Assembly (NCBI RefSeq): GCF_001270965.1
Contig: NZ_LGIA01000145.1
Location: forward strand, 1-42,532
Reading direction: 5' to 3'
DNA: 42,532 bases
From: Sunxiuqinia dokdonensis
GTDB lineage: Bacteria > Bacteroidota > Bacteroidia > Bacteroidales > Prolixibacteraceae
Part shown: positions 16,584-25,230 of the stretch, piece after piece
Layout of the letters: every line of letters starts with the position of its first letter
Numbering within the stretch: position 1 is the stretch's first letter
Notes under the pieces: generated by a model
Database searches by the model: none
What the model was told of the DNA's origin: nothing
Seen by the model: the letters and a program-made list of their open reading frames with translations, nothing else
Position numbers and translations under genes: made by a program

Positions 16584-17876
16584 GTGAAAACGAAAGAAAA
16601 AATTGTACCAAGGGAATACCTGTTCCCATTTATTTTAATCACCAGCCTTTTCGCCTTGTGGGGGTTCGCCAATGATATTACAAACCCCATGGTTGCGGCT
16701 TTCAAAACCGTGATGGAGATTTCAAATGCCAAAGCTGCTCTGGTTCAGTTTGCATTTTATGGCGGTTATGCCACCATGGCCATTCCGGCAGCGCTGATTA
16801 TCAAACGATACAGCTATAAATTGGGAATTATCATCGGTTTAGCCTTATATGCCACGGGGGCGTTGTTGTTTTTTCCGGCAGCACAATTTGAACTTTTCGG
16901 GTTCTTCCTGGTGTCTTTGTACATTCTCACCTTCGGTTTGGCGTTTCTCGAAACCACGGCCAACCCCTATATTTTGTCGATGGGACCTGCCGAAACCGCT
17001 ACACGCCGGTTGAATCTGGCGCAGTCATTCAATCCCATGGGTTCAATTTTCGGCATGTTTATCGCTTCCAACGTGATCTTAACAGCGCTGGAATCAGACA
17101 AACGCGATGCTGCAGGAAATCTGATATTTGATACGCTAAGCGCTGCAGAAAAAGCTGCCGTCCGAACCCATGACTTGGGCGTGATTCGCAATCCATACGT
17201 CATCCTTGGCTTTTTTGTCATCCTGATGCTGGTGATTATCGCCCTTTCAAAAATGCCCAAACGAGGAAAGGCAGATCATTCCATCAAAACAAAGGATACC
17301 TTCCGGCGACTATTTAAAAATGAAAAATACCGCGAAGGAGTCATTGCTCAGGTGTTCTATGTTGGGGCACAAATTATGTGCTGGACGTTCATCATTCAGT
17401 ATGCCGATAATCTGGGTATTGCCAAAGCCGAAGCCCAGCGCTACAATATTGTGGCCATGGCCATTTTTATTGGAAGTCGATTTGTAAGTACTTTTTTGAT
17501 GAAGTACCTCAATGCCCGACTGATGCTCACGATGTTTGCCTTGGGTGGCGTGCTGACCACAACAGGTGTTATTTTGATTGAAGGAATGCCCGGACTGTAT
17601 TTACTGATCGCAACTTCCGCTTTTATGTCGCTGATGTTTCCAACCATTTACGGAATCGCGCTTGAAGGGCTGGGTGAAGACTCAACCATTGGTGCTGCCG
17701 GCCTGGTGATGGCCATTGTTGGAGGCGCACTCATGCCGCCATTGCAAGGTTTAATCATCGATCAGGGAACCATTGGCTGGTTACCGGCAGTTAATTTCTC
17801 CTTTATTTTGCCCTTTATTTGTTTTGTGGCCATTGCCATTTACGGCTACCGCACTTTGAAAGTACACAGGGAATAG
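16584..17876 (+). CDS. fucP: L-fucose:H+ symporter (MFS)
   Basis: Inner-membrane proton-coupled L-fucose permease of the major facilitator superfamily. The 430-residue product has about 12 membrane helices and FucP landmarks: FALWGFANDITNPM in TM1 (with the Asp important for proton coupling in this family), FYGGYATMAIPAA in TM2, and FLETTANPYI with RRLNLAQSFNPMGS in TM4-5. The start codon is GTG at 16584, as no ATG precedes the first membrane helix in this frame. It follows the lipoprotein gene by 34 bp and precedes the GntR gene by 61 bp, all on one strand, in the style of the Bacteroides fucose operon. Related sugars cannot be excluded as substrates. Confidence 0.93.
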   Translation: MKTKEKIVPREYLFPFILITSLFALWGFANDITNPMVAAFKTVMEISNAKAALVQFAFYGGYATMAIPAALIIKRYSYKLGIIIGLALYATGALLFFPAAQFELFGFFLVSLYILTFGLAFLETTANPYILSMGPAETATRRLNLAQSFNPMGSIFGMFIASNVILTALESDKRDAAGNLIFDTLSAAEKAAVRTHDLGVIRNPYVILGFFVILMLVIIALSKMPKRGKADHSIKTKDTFRRLFKNEKYREGVIAQVFYVGAQIMCWTFIIQYADNLGIAKAEAQRYNIVAMAIFIGSRFVSTFLMKYLNARLMLTMFALGGVLTTTGVILIEGMPGLYLLIATSAFMSLMFPTIYGIALEGLGEDSTIGAAGLVMAIVGGALMPPLQGLIIDQGTIGWLPAVNFSFILPFICFVAIAIYGYRTLKVHRE

Positions 17877-17937
17877 ACCTTGGCTGATGTGGTTTATGGT
17901 TGGAAAGAAAAGCGGGGAGCAATAAAAAATAAGGACT

Positions 17938-18930
17938 ATGGAATTTACTTTTGAACTGGACAATTCGTCTTCTCAAACCAAGTTGCAGCAACTCATTCAT
18001 GCCATCAATGAGGCCATCAGCAATGGGACTCTGAAGGAAGGAGACTTTCTGCCCTCCGTCAATAAGTTGAGCAAAAGCAGTGGCTTGTCGCGCGATACCA
18101 TTTTCAAAGCCTACACCACGCTCAAACAACGCAGCGTCATTGCTTCAACCCCAACAAAGGGATATTTTGTGAGCAATGAATCATTTAAAGTGATGGTGCT
18201 GCTCGACGACTTCAGCGCATTTAAAGAGCAGCTTTACGGAAGTTTTCGAAACAGCTTGCCCGAAAATTATTCGGTTGATTTGCTTTTCCATCATTACAAC
18301 CCGGCTGTTTTTGAGCAGCTGGTATTGAATAGCCTCGGGCGTTACAGCATGTATGTGGTCATGAATATTCGTAACGAAGGCATGGAGCCTGTGTTGAAGA
18401 AAATCGACCCCAACAAACTGCTTGTTTTGGATATGGGTAAACCCGGCAGCCCCGATATAGCCTACATTGTTCAGGATTTTGAGCAGGCTTTTCTTGATTG
18501 CCTGAAGGAGGGGAGCCACCGGATTGCAAACTACGATGAATTTAACCTGGTGTTCCCGGAATCCACCCCGCATCCGAAAATTACCATGGAGGTATTTAAG
18601 CAGTTTTGTGAACAGCAGCAATTCAGGCACGGGCTTGTTTCAACAATCAAAAACAAAAGCATCAAAAAAGGTCAGGCTTACCTGGTGATTAAAGACGACG
18701 ATTTGGTCCATATCATCAAACAGTGCAAAAAGAAAGGCTTGTTGCCAGGCGAAGATGTTGGAATTATTTCCTACAACGATTCGCCGATGAAAGAGATTGT
18801 GGGCAACGGCATTACCGTGATTTCAGTTGATTTTGAAGCGATGGGACAACAAGCTGCCCACTTCGTTGAAAGCAAGCAAAAAATCTTTGAAACGCTCCCG
18901 AGCAGGTTGATTATGCGGGGTTCGCTGTAA
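17938..18930 (+). CDS. GntR-type regulator with LacI-like sensor domain (FucR-like)
   Basis: Probable repressor of the fucose block. The 330-residue product has an N-terminal GntR winged helix (about 10-80, with GDFLPSVNKLSKSSGLSRDTIFKAYTTL) and a C-terminal periplasmic-binding-protein-like ligand domain (about 85-325, with GIISYNDSPMKEI and VISVDFEAMGQQAA), the combination found in Bacteroides FucR and AraR-type regulators. It is the last gene of the fucI-lipoprotein-fucP run. In the B. thetaiotaomicron fucose locus the regulator is also a GntR protein encoded within the operon, and it responds to L-fucose; the same role here is inference from position. A strong hairpin lies right after its stop codon. 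Confidence 0.88.
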   Translation: MEFTFELDNSSSQTKLQQLIHAINEAISNGTLKEGDFLPSVNKLSKSSGLSRDTIFKAYTTLKQRSVIASTPTKGYFVSNESFKVMVLLDDFSAFKEQLYGSFRNSLPENYSVDLLFHHYNPAVFEQLVLNSLGRYSMYVVMNIRNEGMEPVLKKIDPNKLLVLDMGKPGSPDIAYIVQDFEQAFLDCLKEGSHRIANYDEFNLVFPESTPHPKITMEVFKQFCEQQQFRHGLVSTIKNKSIKKGQAYLVIKDDDLVHIIKQCKKKGLLPGEDVGIISYNDSPMKEIVGNGITVISVDFEAMGQQAAHFVESKQKIFETLPSRLIMRGSL

Positions 18931-18987
18931 ACCGAACGAACTGCCCAGACTGGAATAAGCTCCAGCCTCGGCAGTTCGCTTCCGGTT
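18930..18987. terminator. Bidirectional terminator hairpin between the GntR gene and corA
   Basis: Nested inverted repeats: AACCG (18930-18934) with CGGTT (18983-18987), CGAACTGCC (18937-18945) with GGCAGTTCG (18970-18978), and CTGGA (18950-18954) with TCCAG (18961-18965). The structure fills the 64-bp gap between two convergent genes. A clear T-run is lacking on either side, so the call rests on stem strength and position. Confidence 0.65.
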
Positions 18988-18994
18988 GCTTTGG

Positions 18995-19927
18995 CTAGAA
19001 CAAGTCTTTCTTGCGGAAGATAATAATTCCGGTAACCGACATTAGGCCCGAGAAAACAACAATGGCGAAAAACGCCCAGCTCTTATCTTCCAAATTATTC
19101 GGAACGTTCATGCCGTACAAACTCGCAATCAAAGTCGGGATCATCAGGATAATGGAAATGGAAGCCAGCTGCTTCATCACCACGTTCAGGTTATTGGAAA
19201 TGACCGAGGCAAAGGCATCCATCATGCCACTTTGAATGTCGGAGTAAATCTGTGACATTTCCAGGGCCTGCTTGTTCTCAATGATGGCATCCTCCAACAA
19301 ATCCTCATTCAATTCTGTCATGGTTTTCTTGAGGGCATTCCGAATTTTGGCCAATACAATTTCATTGGCCTTCAGTGACGTAATGAAAAACACCAGGCAT
19401 TTTTCCATCTTCAAAAGTTTGTTGAGCTCTTTATTTCGAATCGATTTTTCAAGCTCTTCCTCAATGCGAGCGGTTTGCTGGTTAATTTGTTTCAGGTAGC
19501 TCAGGTAGATGCTGCCCGATTTGAGGAATAATTTAATGGTGAAACTCAGCTCATCATGAATCAAATGGTTTTGACCGCGGAAAAGCGCCGGCTTTTCAAA
19601 TGGCAAAACCTCGTTGATGGTCGAGCAGATGGTGATTGTGATGTTACTGACTCGAAAAATGCCAAGCGGCACGGTATAATAGGGTACGCCATTGTTTGGG
19701 CTTTCCACCGGGATACGTAAAATAATGAGTGACCAGTCATCGTCCACTTCATAACGCGGGCGTTCGTCAACGTCCAAAATGTCCTGAATGATGTCTGCCG
19801 GAACGTCAAATTCGGTTTGTAAACGATCGGTTTCCTCCGGTGTGGGTTGAACCACGTTGATCCAGCAGCCTTCCGCTGCTTTTGGTGTTTCAACATAACC
19901 ACCAAAGCTCTTAAAAATTTTTAGCAT
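18995..19927 (-). CDS. corA: CorA family magnesium/divalent-cation transporter
   Basis: Pentameric inner-membrane channel for Mg2+ (sometimes Co2+ or Ni2+). The 310-residue product has the long N-terminal cytoplasmic alpha/beta domain (about 1-150), the extended stalk helix (about 150-245) and two C-terminal membrane helices (about 250-270 and 285-305), with the signature YGMN directly after the first. An earlier in-frame ATG at 19945 exists, but the codons between encode an excellent Shine-Dalgarno sequence (AAAGGAGG) seven bases before the ATG at 19927, so the latter is the start. Such a strong Shine-Dalgarno site is uncommon in this phylum. It is contained in a hairpin (see the leader), which suggests translation control. 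It is downstream of the GH43 gene but separated by a terminator. Confidence 0.95.
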   Translation of the reverse strand: MLKIFKSFGGYVETPKAAEGCWINVVQPTPEETDRLQTEFDVPADIIQDILDVDERPRYEVDDDWSLIILRIPVESPNNGVPYYTVPLGIFRVSNITITICSTINEVLPFEKPALFRGQNHLIHDELSFTIKLFLKSGSIYLSYLKQINQQTARIEEELEKSIRNKELNKLLKMEKCLVFFITSLKANEIVLAKIRNALKKTMTELNEDLLEDAIIENKQALEMSQIYSDIQSGMMDAFASVISNNLNVVMKQLASISIILMIPTLIASLYGMNVPNNLEDKSWAFFAIVVFSGLMSVTGIIIFRKKDLF

Positions 19928-20036
19928 GATTTTGCCTCCTTTCATTAACTGCAGGAGGCGACGGGCCCCTACAGCGAGGTTAATAATTCATTTTTATATG
20001 ACTCGGGCCTTCGTCCATGTATTTGTTATTTTATTG
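19928..20036 (-). promoter_or_regulatory. Structured corA leader that can hide the ribosome-binding site
   Basis: Read on the minus strand, the roughly 110-nt leader has two strong stems. The distal one pairs GACG-AA-GGCCC (about 20015-20005) with GGGCC-CGTC (about 19968-19960), nine pairs with a two-base bulge, and encloses possible GAG/CTC and CAT/ATG pairs. The proximal one pairs GCCTCCT (19959-19953) with AGGAGGC (19940-19934), seven perfect pairs around a 12-base loop, and takes up the Shine-Dalgarno site of corA. The design looks like a cis-acting RNA switch, plausibly metal-responsive. I do not recognise it as the M-box, mgtA leader, yybP-ykoY or another named class. Confidence 0.5.
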
Positions 20037-20041
20037 CGGCG

Positions 20042-20049
20042 CAAAGCTA
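20042..20049 (-). promoter_or_regulatory. Candidate -7 element for corA
   Basis: On the minus strand this reads TAGCTTTG, an exact TAnnTTTG match. It would start transcription near 20036, just before the structured leader. No good -33 TTG at 19-21 bp was seen. A short palindrome TTGCG-C-CGCAA sits immediately downstream. Confidence 0.4.
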
Positions 20050-20099
20050 GTTAAAACAAGAATAAGCGCGCATGCATATGGAAAGAAAAAAGCAGAAAA

Positions 20100-20147
20100 A
20101 AAGGATTTTAACCGCGCGAAAATGGTGGATACGGGTTAAAATCCTTT
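20100..20147 (-). terminator. Rho-independent terminator after the GH43 gene
   Basis: Perfect 14-bp arms (AAAGGATTTTAACC at 20100-20113 and its complement at 20134-20147) enclose a 20-base loop. On the minus strand the stem is followed by a T-run (CCTTTTTTT). It begins 15 bp after the GH43 stop codon and separates that gene from corA. Confidence 0.85.
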
Positions 20148-20162
20148 GTTTGAAGTTCATTT

Positions 20163-21200
20163 CTAATTGGGCAGGTGGCGCTTTTCAACGCCTTCGAAAG
20201 TCATTTTTATGGGTTTAATCGTTCCATCTTCGTTAAAATACATGCGGTCGATACAGACCACGCGATGATCGCGATCCTGATTCGGAATGGGACGGCGATG
20301 GTAAATGATGTACCAGTCGTCGGTTCCTGGAATATTCATCACCGAGTGGTGACCCGCGCCGGTAGCAATGTCCGGATCTTGTTCCAGAACGGTTGCGAGG
20401 CGCTCAAACGGCCCAAACGGACTGTCAGCAATGGCATAGGCCACTTTGTAGGTCGAATTGCCCCAGCCGCCTTCCGACCACATGAAATAATACTTTCCGT
20501 CGCGGATAAAAAAAGTAGGACCTTCCACATAACCTTCAGGGGTAATCTCCTTCACCATATCGCCATCTTCAAATGGAATCAGGTGGGTAAAATCATCGCT
20601 GATTTGTCCGATGTTGCAATGGCCCCAGCCGCCGTAAACGATGTAATACTTGCCATCCAAGGCTTTAAACACGTACTGATCGATGGGTTGGGCTCCGTTG
20701 TAAAACTCCTGAATCAGCGGGCGGCCGAGCAGATCGACGTACGGTCCTTCGGGATTTTTGGCCACACATACGCCAATACCTCCCTGCTTGTTTTTGTCAC
20801 CCAGGCTGGCATCGTACATTGGGCCACTTTCATTTTGAATGTCGTTGCCGGCAAAAAACAGGTAGTAATTGCCATCCTTTTCAATGATTGAGGGCGCCCA
20901 CATGGCTTTGTTCACCCACTTGACGGTGGTGGTATCAATCACGCGTTTGTGTTTGGTCCAGTTCACCAAATCATCCGACGAAAAGGCATCCAGGAACACC
21001 TGGTCTTCGTATCGGGCCGAGTAAGTCGGGAAAATCCAATATTTTCCATCCAGAATGGCCACTTCCGGATCAGCGTACCATTCTTCGGAAATGGGGTTGC
21101 CCGAGGTTTCGGCTTCCGCGGTTTGCTCATTTTGTTTCTCTTTCGTTTGGCCACAGGCCATCAGCGCTGCCATGGTCAGCAGTAAAATTGAGTTCTTCAT
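20163..21200 (-). CDS. Glycoside hydrolase family 43-type lipoprotein
   Basis: Surface or periplasmic lipoprotein predicted to cleave arabinofuranosyl, xylosyl or related glycosides. The 345-residue product has a lipobox LMAC (Cys16), a short Glu/Gln-rich linker and a five-bladed beta-propeller. The three GH43 acidic residues are visible: the general base Asp44 (WYADPEV), the pKa modulator Asp174 (QPIDQYVF) and the general acid Glu226 (GYVEGPTFF). WAPSI near residue 101 and the GAGHHS motif near the C-terminus are also family-typical. Substrate specificity cannot be read from sequence. No SusC/SusD pair or other glycosidase is adjacent, so it is not part of an obvious polysaccharide locus. 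It is transcribed alone and ends in a strong terminator. Confidence 0.9.
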   Translation of the reverse strand: MKNSILLLTMAALMACGQTKEKQNEQTAEAETSGNPISEEWYADPEVAILDGKYWIFPTYSARYEDQVFLDAFSSDDLVNWTKHKRVIDTTTVKWVNKAMWAPSIIEKDGNYYLFFAGNDIQNESGPMYDASLGDKNKQGGIGVCVAKNPEGPYVDLLGRPLIQEFYNGAQPIDQYVFKALDGKYYIVYGGWGHCNIGQISDDFTHLIPFEDGDMVKEITPEGYVEGPTFFIRDGKYYFMWSEGGWGNSTYKVAYAIADSPFGPFERLATVLEQDPDIATGAGHHSVMNIPGTDDWYIIYHRRPIPNQDRDHRVVCIDRMYFNEDGTIKPIKMTFEGVEKRHLPN

Positions 21201-21240
21201 TCGTAATTGTGATTTAGGTATTTGTATAAAGCTTGTTTGT

Positions 21241-23709
21241 TTAATTAAACAGTTTCTTCAACTTGTCTCCCACGTTTTTGATCGACTTATCCAGTTCTTC
21301 CTTGGTGGACTTCTTCACTTCGTCCTGAATTTGCTTTTTGGCTTCGCTCATGTCCATCGACACTTTGGGCTCTTTTAAATTGCCTGATATGCCCACGGTA
21401 ATTGGTAGGACCGTGATGTTTTGCGATCCGGGTAAAAATCCGAGCGCACTGTTAATATCATCGCTGATGTCTTCGCGATTGACTTTGAAATCCATCTTCA
21501 GATCCAGCATTTGGGCTACCGAAAGGTTTCCGTAAATGGACACTTCCTGGTCGGCTATTTTCGTCTGGAAAGGCTTCATTTCCACATTGCCGTCATTCAG
21601 GCTAAAATGAGCCGTGAAGTCATCGACCCGCACATTTTGCAATTTTTCCTTTTTGATGAAATTTTTGATTTGATCGAAAGTTGGCGAATCAACAATCTGT
21701 AGATTTTGGGTGTTGAACAAGCCACTGCCGTCCAGGCTCGACGGAATGATGTCGAGTGTTTCGCTCAGTTGCCCGTTAAATTTCAGCTTGGTCGAAATCT
21801 CGCCCTGGCTGCGCGCTGCAATGGGGAGGTACTGCTGCACCAATCCAAAAGAACGATAGAAAGCCGGAATTTGAACGGTGCTCAGGTCAATATCAAAATC
21901 GAAAAGTGGCTGGTTGGCATCGTTACTTTTATACGAGCCGTCTATGGCCAGTTTTCCTTGCAAAATATCCATGTTCAGTTGCTTCAGTTCAAGCATGCGG
22001 TCTTTCACCACAATAGAACCAACGATGTTTTTGATGTCCATTTTGTCGAAGCTGGCCCGGTTAATTTTCGAGTTGAAAGCCAGGTTCAGGTTGGCCGGAA
22101 CCTGGAAGGCAATCACGCTGTCAGTGGCTGTTGTGGCCACGGTGTCTTCAGCCATCAGGTTGGCCAGCTCGTTAAAGTTCAGGTAGTTTGAGTTGAGCGT
22201 AAAATCACCTTTCAACGTTTTATCCATCAAAAAGTAAGGGAGGTAGTTCGACAGTTTTCCTTTCAGCTGAAAATCACTTTGTCCGGTCTTTCCGTCAAAC
22301 GAAGTCAGCGTAATGGCGGTATTGTCCACTTTTACAGCGCCGGAATTAATCTCAACAGCTTGGGTGATTTGCGGTGTCTTCACTTTGAAATTGCGGAAGT
22401 TGAAGGCACCCGACGAGGCAATCTTTTCGTAATCTTCGTTTTCTATAGCCGACATTCTGCCTTTAACGGACAGGTTTCCATCCATAAATCCTTGCAGTTC
22501 GATGCTGTCCATTGGAATGATCTCAGCCAGTTGTGTGAAATCAATTTTCCCGTTAAAATAGGCGTCAAACTGCGGGTCACTCATCGGGTGGGTGAGGGTC
22601 AGACGCGCATCCACCGGATTTTCACGAATCTGAATGTGGGCGTTCGAGACATTCACGGTTAGCAGGTCGAAATCGCCCTCGGGTTTGGTAATTTGTCCAT
22701 CCAGCGATATTTGTTCGATCTTTTCGGGCGATCCGGCATATTGCAGGGTCGCATTGTTCACATAGATTCGCGTGTTGATTTCCGGATAGGTTTCTTCGTA
22801 GAACCAGCCTTTCACATTCCCTTCGAAACCAGCTTCGCCGGTGGTTTCAATGTCTTCCAAATACGATTGATAGCTTTGCGGTACCAGGGCCAGCAAGGTT
22901 GCAAAATCGCTTTGCGGCTGCTTAAACTGCAAGTCGAAATACATGCTGTCGGATGGCATTTCAAAACGTCCGCTCAAATCCAGCGGCAGCTCATTCAGGT
23001 GCAGGGTCGATTCGCCAAACTCAAAAACCATTTTGTTGTAGTCGGCCATCAGCTGGCTGTTCACCTTCAGCACCGTATTCGCAATGTATTGGGTGGAATC
23101 GTATTCGAGTTTGAATTCGCCAATTTCGGCATCGAGATCAAAGTGGGTAATGGTGCCCTCCATCCGTCCGCTGGCATCCAGGTTCGAATTCAGCAAGGCC
23201 ACAACCGTTGCGGTTGCCGCGTCTTTGTAAATCAGGCTTAAATCGCGCACTTCGATATCCTGAAGCGAAATGGCCATGCTTTCGCCCGACTCATCCTCCT
23301 GTGTTGCTGTACTTTCTTTGGCAATGTCCCAGTTCACTTGTTCCGAGCTGTTCGAAAGCAAGTTGACCTGTGCCTGGCTCAATCGCAGGCTTTGAATGGT
23401 AAAATCTTCTCCCTTGAACAAATCGCTGAGGGAAATATCAGTCGCCAGCGATTGCATGGACACCAGCGTGTCGTTTTCAAACTCACCCAGGCCAACTACG
23501 GTTAAACCTTTCAGTTCCATCATCACGTTGGGAAAACTTCTCCACAGGTTGAGCTTGAAATCGGCAAATTCAACTTTCGCGTTCACATTGTCATTGATCG
23601 TTGTTTTCACCTTGTTTAGCAGCGGGCCTTTGAAAACAACCGGTAAAACAATCATCGCTGCCATTAACAGGACCAGGATGGTCCCTATGGTAATCAGTAC
23701 TTTTTTCAT
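21241..23709 (-). CDS. AsmA-like inner-membrane-anchored protein
   Basis: Large periplasmic protein of the AsmA superfamily, relatives of which bridge the envelope and are implicated in phospholipid or outer-membrane biogenesis. The 822-residue product has one N-terminal membrane anchor (about 3-23), an AsmA N-terminal domain (about 25-200, with VEFADFKLNLWRSFPNVMMELKGLTV), a long repetitive beta-strand region that would form a groove, and an AsmA-type C-terminal part (about 590-790, with LDGSGLFNTQNLQI and GNLSVAQMLDLKMDF). A Lys/Glu-rich helical tail ends it. The ATG at 23709 directly precedes the anchor; 25 upstream in-frame codons were excluded. It lies downstream of cinA but is separated by a hairpin. 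The lipid-transport role is known for relatives, not shown here. Confidence 0.88.
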   Translation of the reverse strand: MKKVLITIGTILVLLMAAMIVLPVVFKGPLLNKVKTTINDNVNAKVEFADFKLNLWRSFPNVMMELKGLTVVGLGEFENDTLVSMQSLATDISLSDLFKGEDFTIQSLRLSQAQVNLLSNSSEQVNWDIAKESTATQEDESGESMAISLQDIEVRDLSLIYKDAATATVVALLNSNLDASGRMEGTITHFDLDAEIGEFKLEYDSTQYIANTVLKVNSQLMADYNKMVFEFGESTLHLNELPLDLSGRFEMPSDSMYFDLQFKQPQSDFATLLALVPQSYQSYLEDIETTGEAGFEGNVKGWFYEETYPEINTRIYVNNATLQYAGSPEKIEQISLDGQITKPEGDFDLLTVNVSNAHIQIRENPVDARLTLTHPMSDPQFDAYFNGKIDFTQLAEIIPMDSIELQGFMDGNLSVKGRMSAIENEDYEKIASSGAFNFRNFKVKTPQITQAVEINSGAVKVDNTAITLTSFDGKTGQSDFQLKGKLSNYLPYFLMDKTLKGDFTLNSNYLNFNELANLMAEDTVATTATDSVIAFQVPANLNLAFNSKINRASFDKMDIKNIVGSIVVKDRMLELKQLNMDILQGKLAIDGSYKSNDANQPLFDFDIDLSTVQIPAFYRSFGLVQQYLPIAARSQGEISTKLKFNGQLSETLDIIPSSLDGSGLFNTQNLQIVDSPTFDQIKNFIKKEKLQNVRVDDFTAHFSLNDGNVEMKPFQTKIADQEVSIYGNLSVAQMLDLKMDFKVNREDISDDINSALGFLPGSQNITVLPITVGISGNLKEPKVSMDMSEAKKQIQDEVKKSTKEELDKSIKNVGDKLKKLFN

Positions 23710-23765
23710 TGGATCAGACTTTTTTTTAAAATTCAACTCGTGTCCTCTACTTATTACAGTCAAAT

Positions 23766-23790
23766 GGCCCGATTTACTTACCACCGGGCC
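23766..23790 (-). terminator. Hairpin between cinA and the AsmA-like gene
   Basis: GGCCCG (23766-23771) pairs with CGGGCC (23785-23790) around a 13-base loop, 43 bp after the cinA stop. On the minus strand only a weak T-rich stretch follows, so it may be a weak terminator or a processing structure. Confidence 0.45.
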
Positions 23791-23833
23791 TTATTTTCCG
23801 TCTATTTTTTTGTTCCTCTAAGTTATGAAAGAA

Positions 23834-25090
23834 TCATGCCAAATGCGGATTTTCTGTCAACAATAATTGGCGCAGCAGGTTAATGGTCGCTTGTGAGGAC
23901 CGCATAATATTACGTTCGCGGTTGTGTGCGAAGGTATAACGTTCCAGTTTGATGTTCTGTTTACTGATTACCGCAATCCAAACCGTGCCGACCGGTTTTT
24001 CGTCAGTGCCACCATCAGGCCCCGCAATGCCGGTGGTAGCCACGGCGTAGTCGGTATGCAGCGCTTGTTGAACGCCCTGCGCCATTTCCAGGGCCACTTC
24101 CTTGCTCACGGCACCATGGGCTTCCAGCGTTTCGGATTTCACGCCCAGGATCGCCATTTTTACTTCGTTGGAATAAGCCACAACTCCGCCCTTCAGATAG
24201 ACTGAGCTTCCGGCGTTGGCGGTAAACATGTGGGCAATCATGCCGCCGGTGCAACTTTCGGCAATGCCCAGTGTGGCGCCGGCTTTGACCAGCAAACGAC
24301 CGGTGACACCCGCCAGCGAATCGCCGTTGTAGCCAAAAATATGCTCGGGAATGAGCAGCTTGAGTTGATCAATTTGCCGGCTGACTTCCTCTTGCAAGCT
24401 TTCCATTTGCTCGCCGTACGCGCTTAAGCGCAGGCGAATCATGAGTTGGCTGGGCAAATACGCCAGCTTGATAAAGTCGGGCAGGGCGGTCTCCCAGGCT
24501 TCAATCTTTTCGGCCAGCATGGATTCAGGAATGCCGTAAACCAACACCGTTTGGTGGTAGATGGATTTGGCTTTCCCGCTTTTCGCCAGGCGGGGCAGCA
24601 CTTCCTCGCTCATGATGCTTTTCATTTCGAAAGGCACGCCGGGCATGGAAACAAAGAGCGTGTCGTTCTTTTCGAACCACATGCCGGGGGCTGTTCCGGT
24701 TGAATTGTTTAAAACGGTGCATTTCGATGGAACCAGCGCCTGGTCCTTGTTGAGCTGGTTCATGCTGACCTTGCGTTTGGTCAGCCGCTCGGTCACATTC
24801 GCCAGCACCTGCTCATTCAGCACCAATTCGCAATCAAAGTAATCGCACAGTACTTTTTTGGTGATGTCGTCCTTGGTTGGGCCCAGTCCGCCGGTGATGA
24901 GCACCAGGTCGGCGTGTTTTTCGGCGTTGGCCAGCGCTTCCAAAATGTGCTCGTGCTGGTCGTGTACCGAGGTGATTTGAAAAACTTCAATGCCGTGCAG
25001 GTTGAGCTGTTCGCCCATCCATGCTGAGTTCGTGTCAACGATTTGACCGATTAATATTTCGTCGCCTATGGTGATAATTTCTGCCTTCAT
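23834..25090 (-). CDS. cinA: CinA-like protein (ADP-ribose pyrophosphatase / NMN amidohydrolase)
   Basis: Two-domain protein linked to NAD salvage. The N-terminal COG1058/MoaB-like domain (about 1-165, with MKAEIITIGDEIL, ITGGLGPTKDD and PGVPFEM) acts as a pyrophosphatase in characterised members, and the C-terminal CinA domain (about 255-415, with GIAESCTGGMIAH and ATTGIAGPDGG) deamidates nicotinamide mononucleotide. The 418-residue length is typical of full-length CinA. The in-frame extension upstream of the ATG at 25090 is a translation of the GA/CT microsatellite and was left out. The gene's own upstream region is thus entirely repeat, which raises the question of where its promoter lies. 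Confidence 0.95.
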   Translation of the reverse strand: MKAEIITIGDEILIGQIVDTNSAWMGEQLNLHGIEVFQITSVHDQHEHILEALANAEKHADLVLITGGLGPTKDDITKKVLCDYFDCELVLNEQVLANVTERLTKRKVSMNQLNKDQALVPSKCTVLNNSTGTAPGMWFEKNDTLFVSMPGVPFEMKSIMSEEVLPRLAKSGKAKSIYHQTVLVYGIPESMLAEKIEAWETALPDFIKLAYLPSQLMIRLRLSAYGEQMESLQEEVSRQIDQLKLLIPEHIFGYNGDSLAGVTGRLLVKAGATLGIAESCTGGMIAHMFTANAGSSVYLKGGVVAYSNEVKMAILGVKSETLEAHGAVSKEVALEMAQGVQQALHTDYAVATTGIAGPDGGTDEKPVGTVWIAVISKQNIKLERYTFAHNRERNIMRSSQATINLLRQLLLTENPHLA

Positions 25091-25094
25091 GATT

Positions 25095-25162
25095 TGAGAG
25101 TGTGAGAGGGTGAGAATGTGAGAATATGAGAGAGTGGGAGTGTGGGAGTGTGAGAACACGAG
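25095..25162. repeat. GA-rich microsatellite upstream of cinA
   Basis: About 68 bp of degenerate GTGAGA/GTGGGA units on the plus strand, beginning five bases from the cinA start codon. The stretch TGAGAGGGTGAGA near 25102 is complementary to TCTCACCCTCTC motifs in the CT tracts at 25181-25229 and 25643-25735. Confidence 0.85.
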
Positions 25163-25180
25163 ATCATTGGCTTTTCAACA

Positions 25181-25229
25181 TCTCTCCATCTCTCCATCTC
25201 TCTCTCTCTCTCTCTCTCACCCTCTCTCA
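25181..25229. repeat. CT microsatellite abutting the four-helix-bundle gene stop
   Basis: TCTCTCCA units pass into an uninterrupted CT run, then TCTCACCCTCTCTCA, and end next to the stop codon of the four-helix-bundle gene. With the GA tract 19 bp away this could fold into a long imperfect GA/CT hairpin. Confidence 0.85.
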
Positions 25230-25230
25230 T

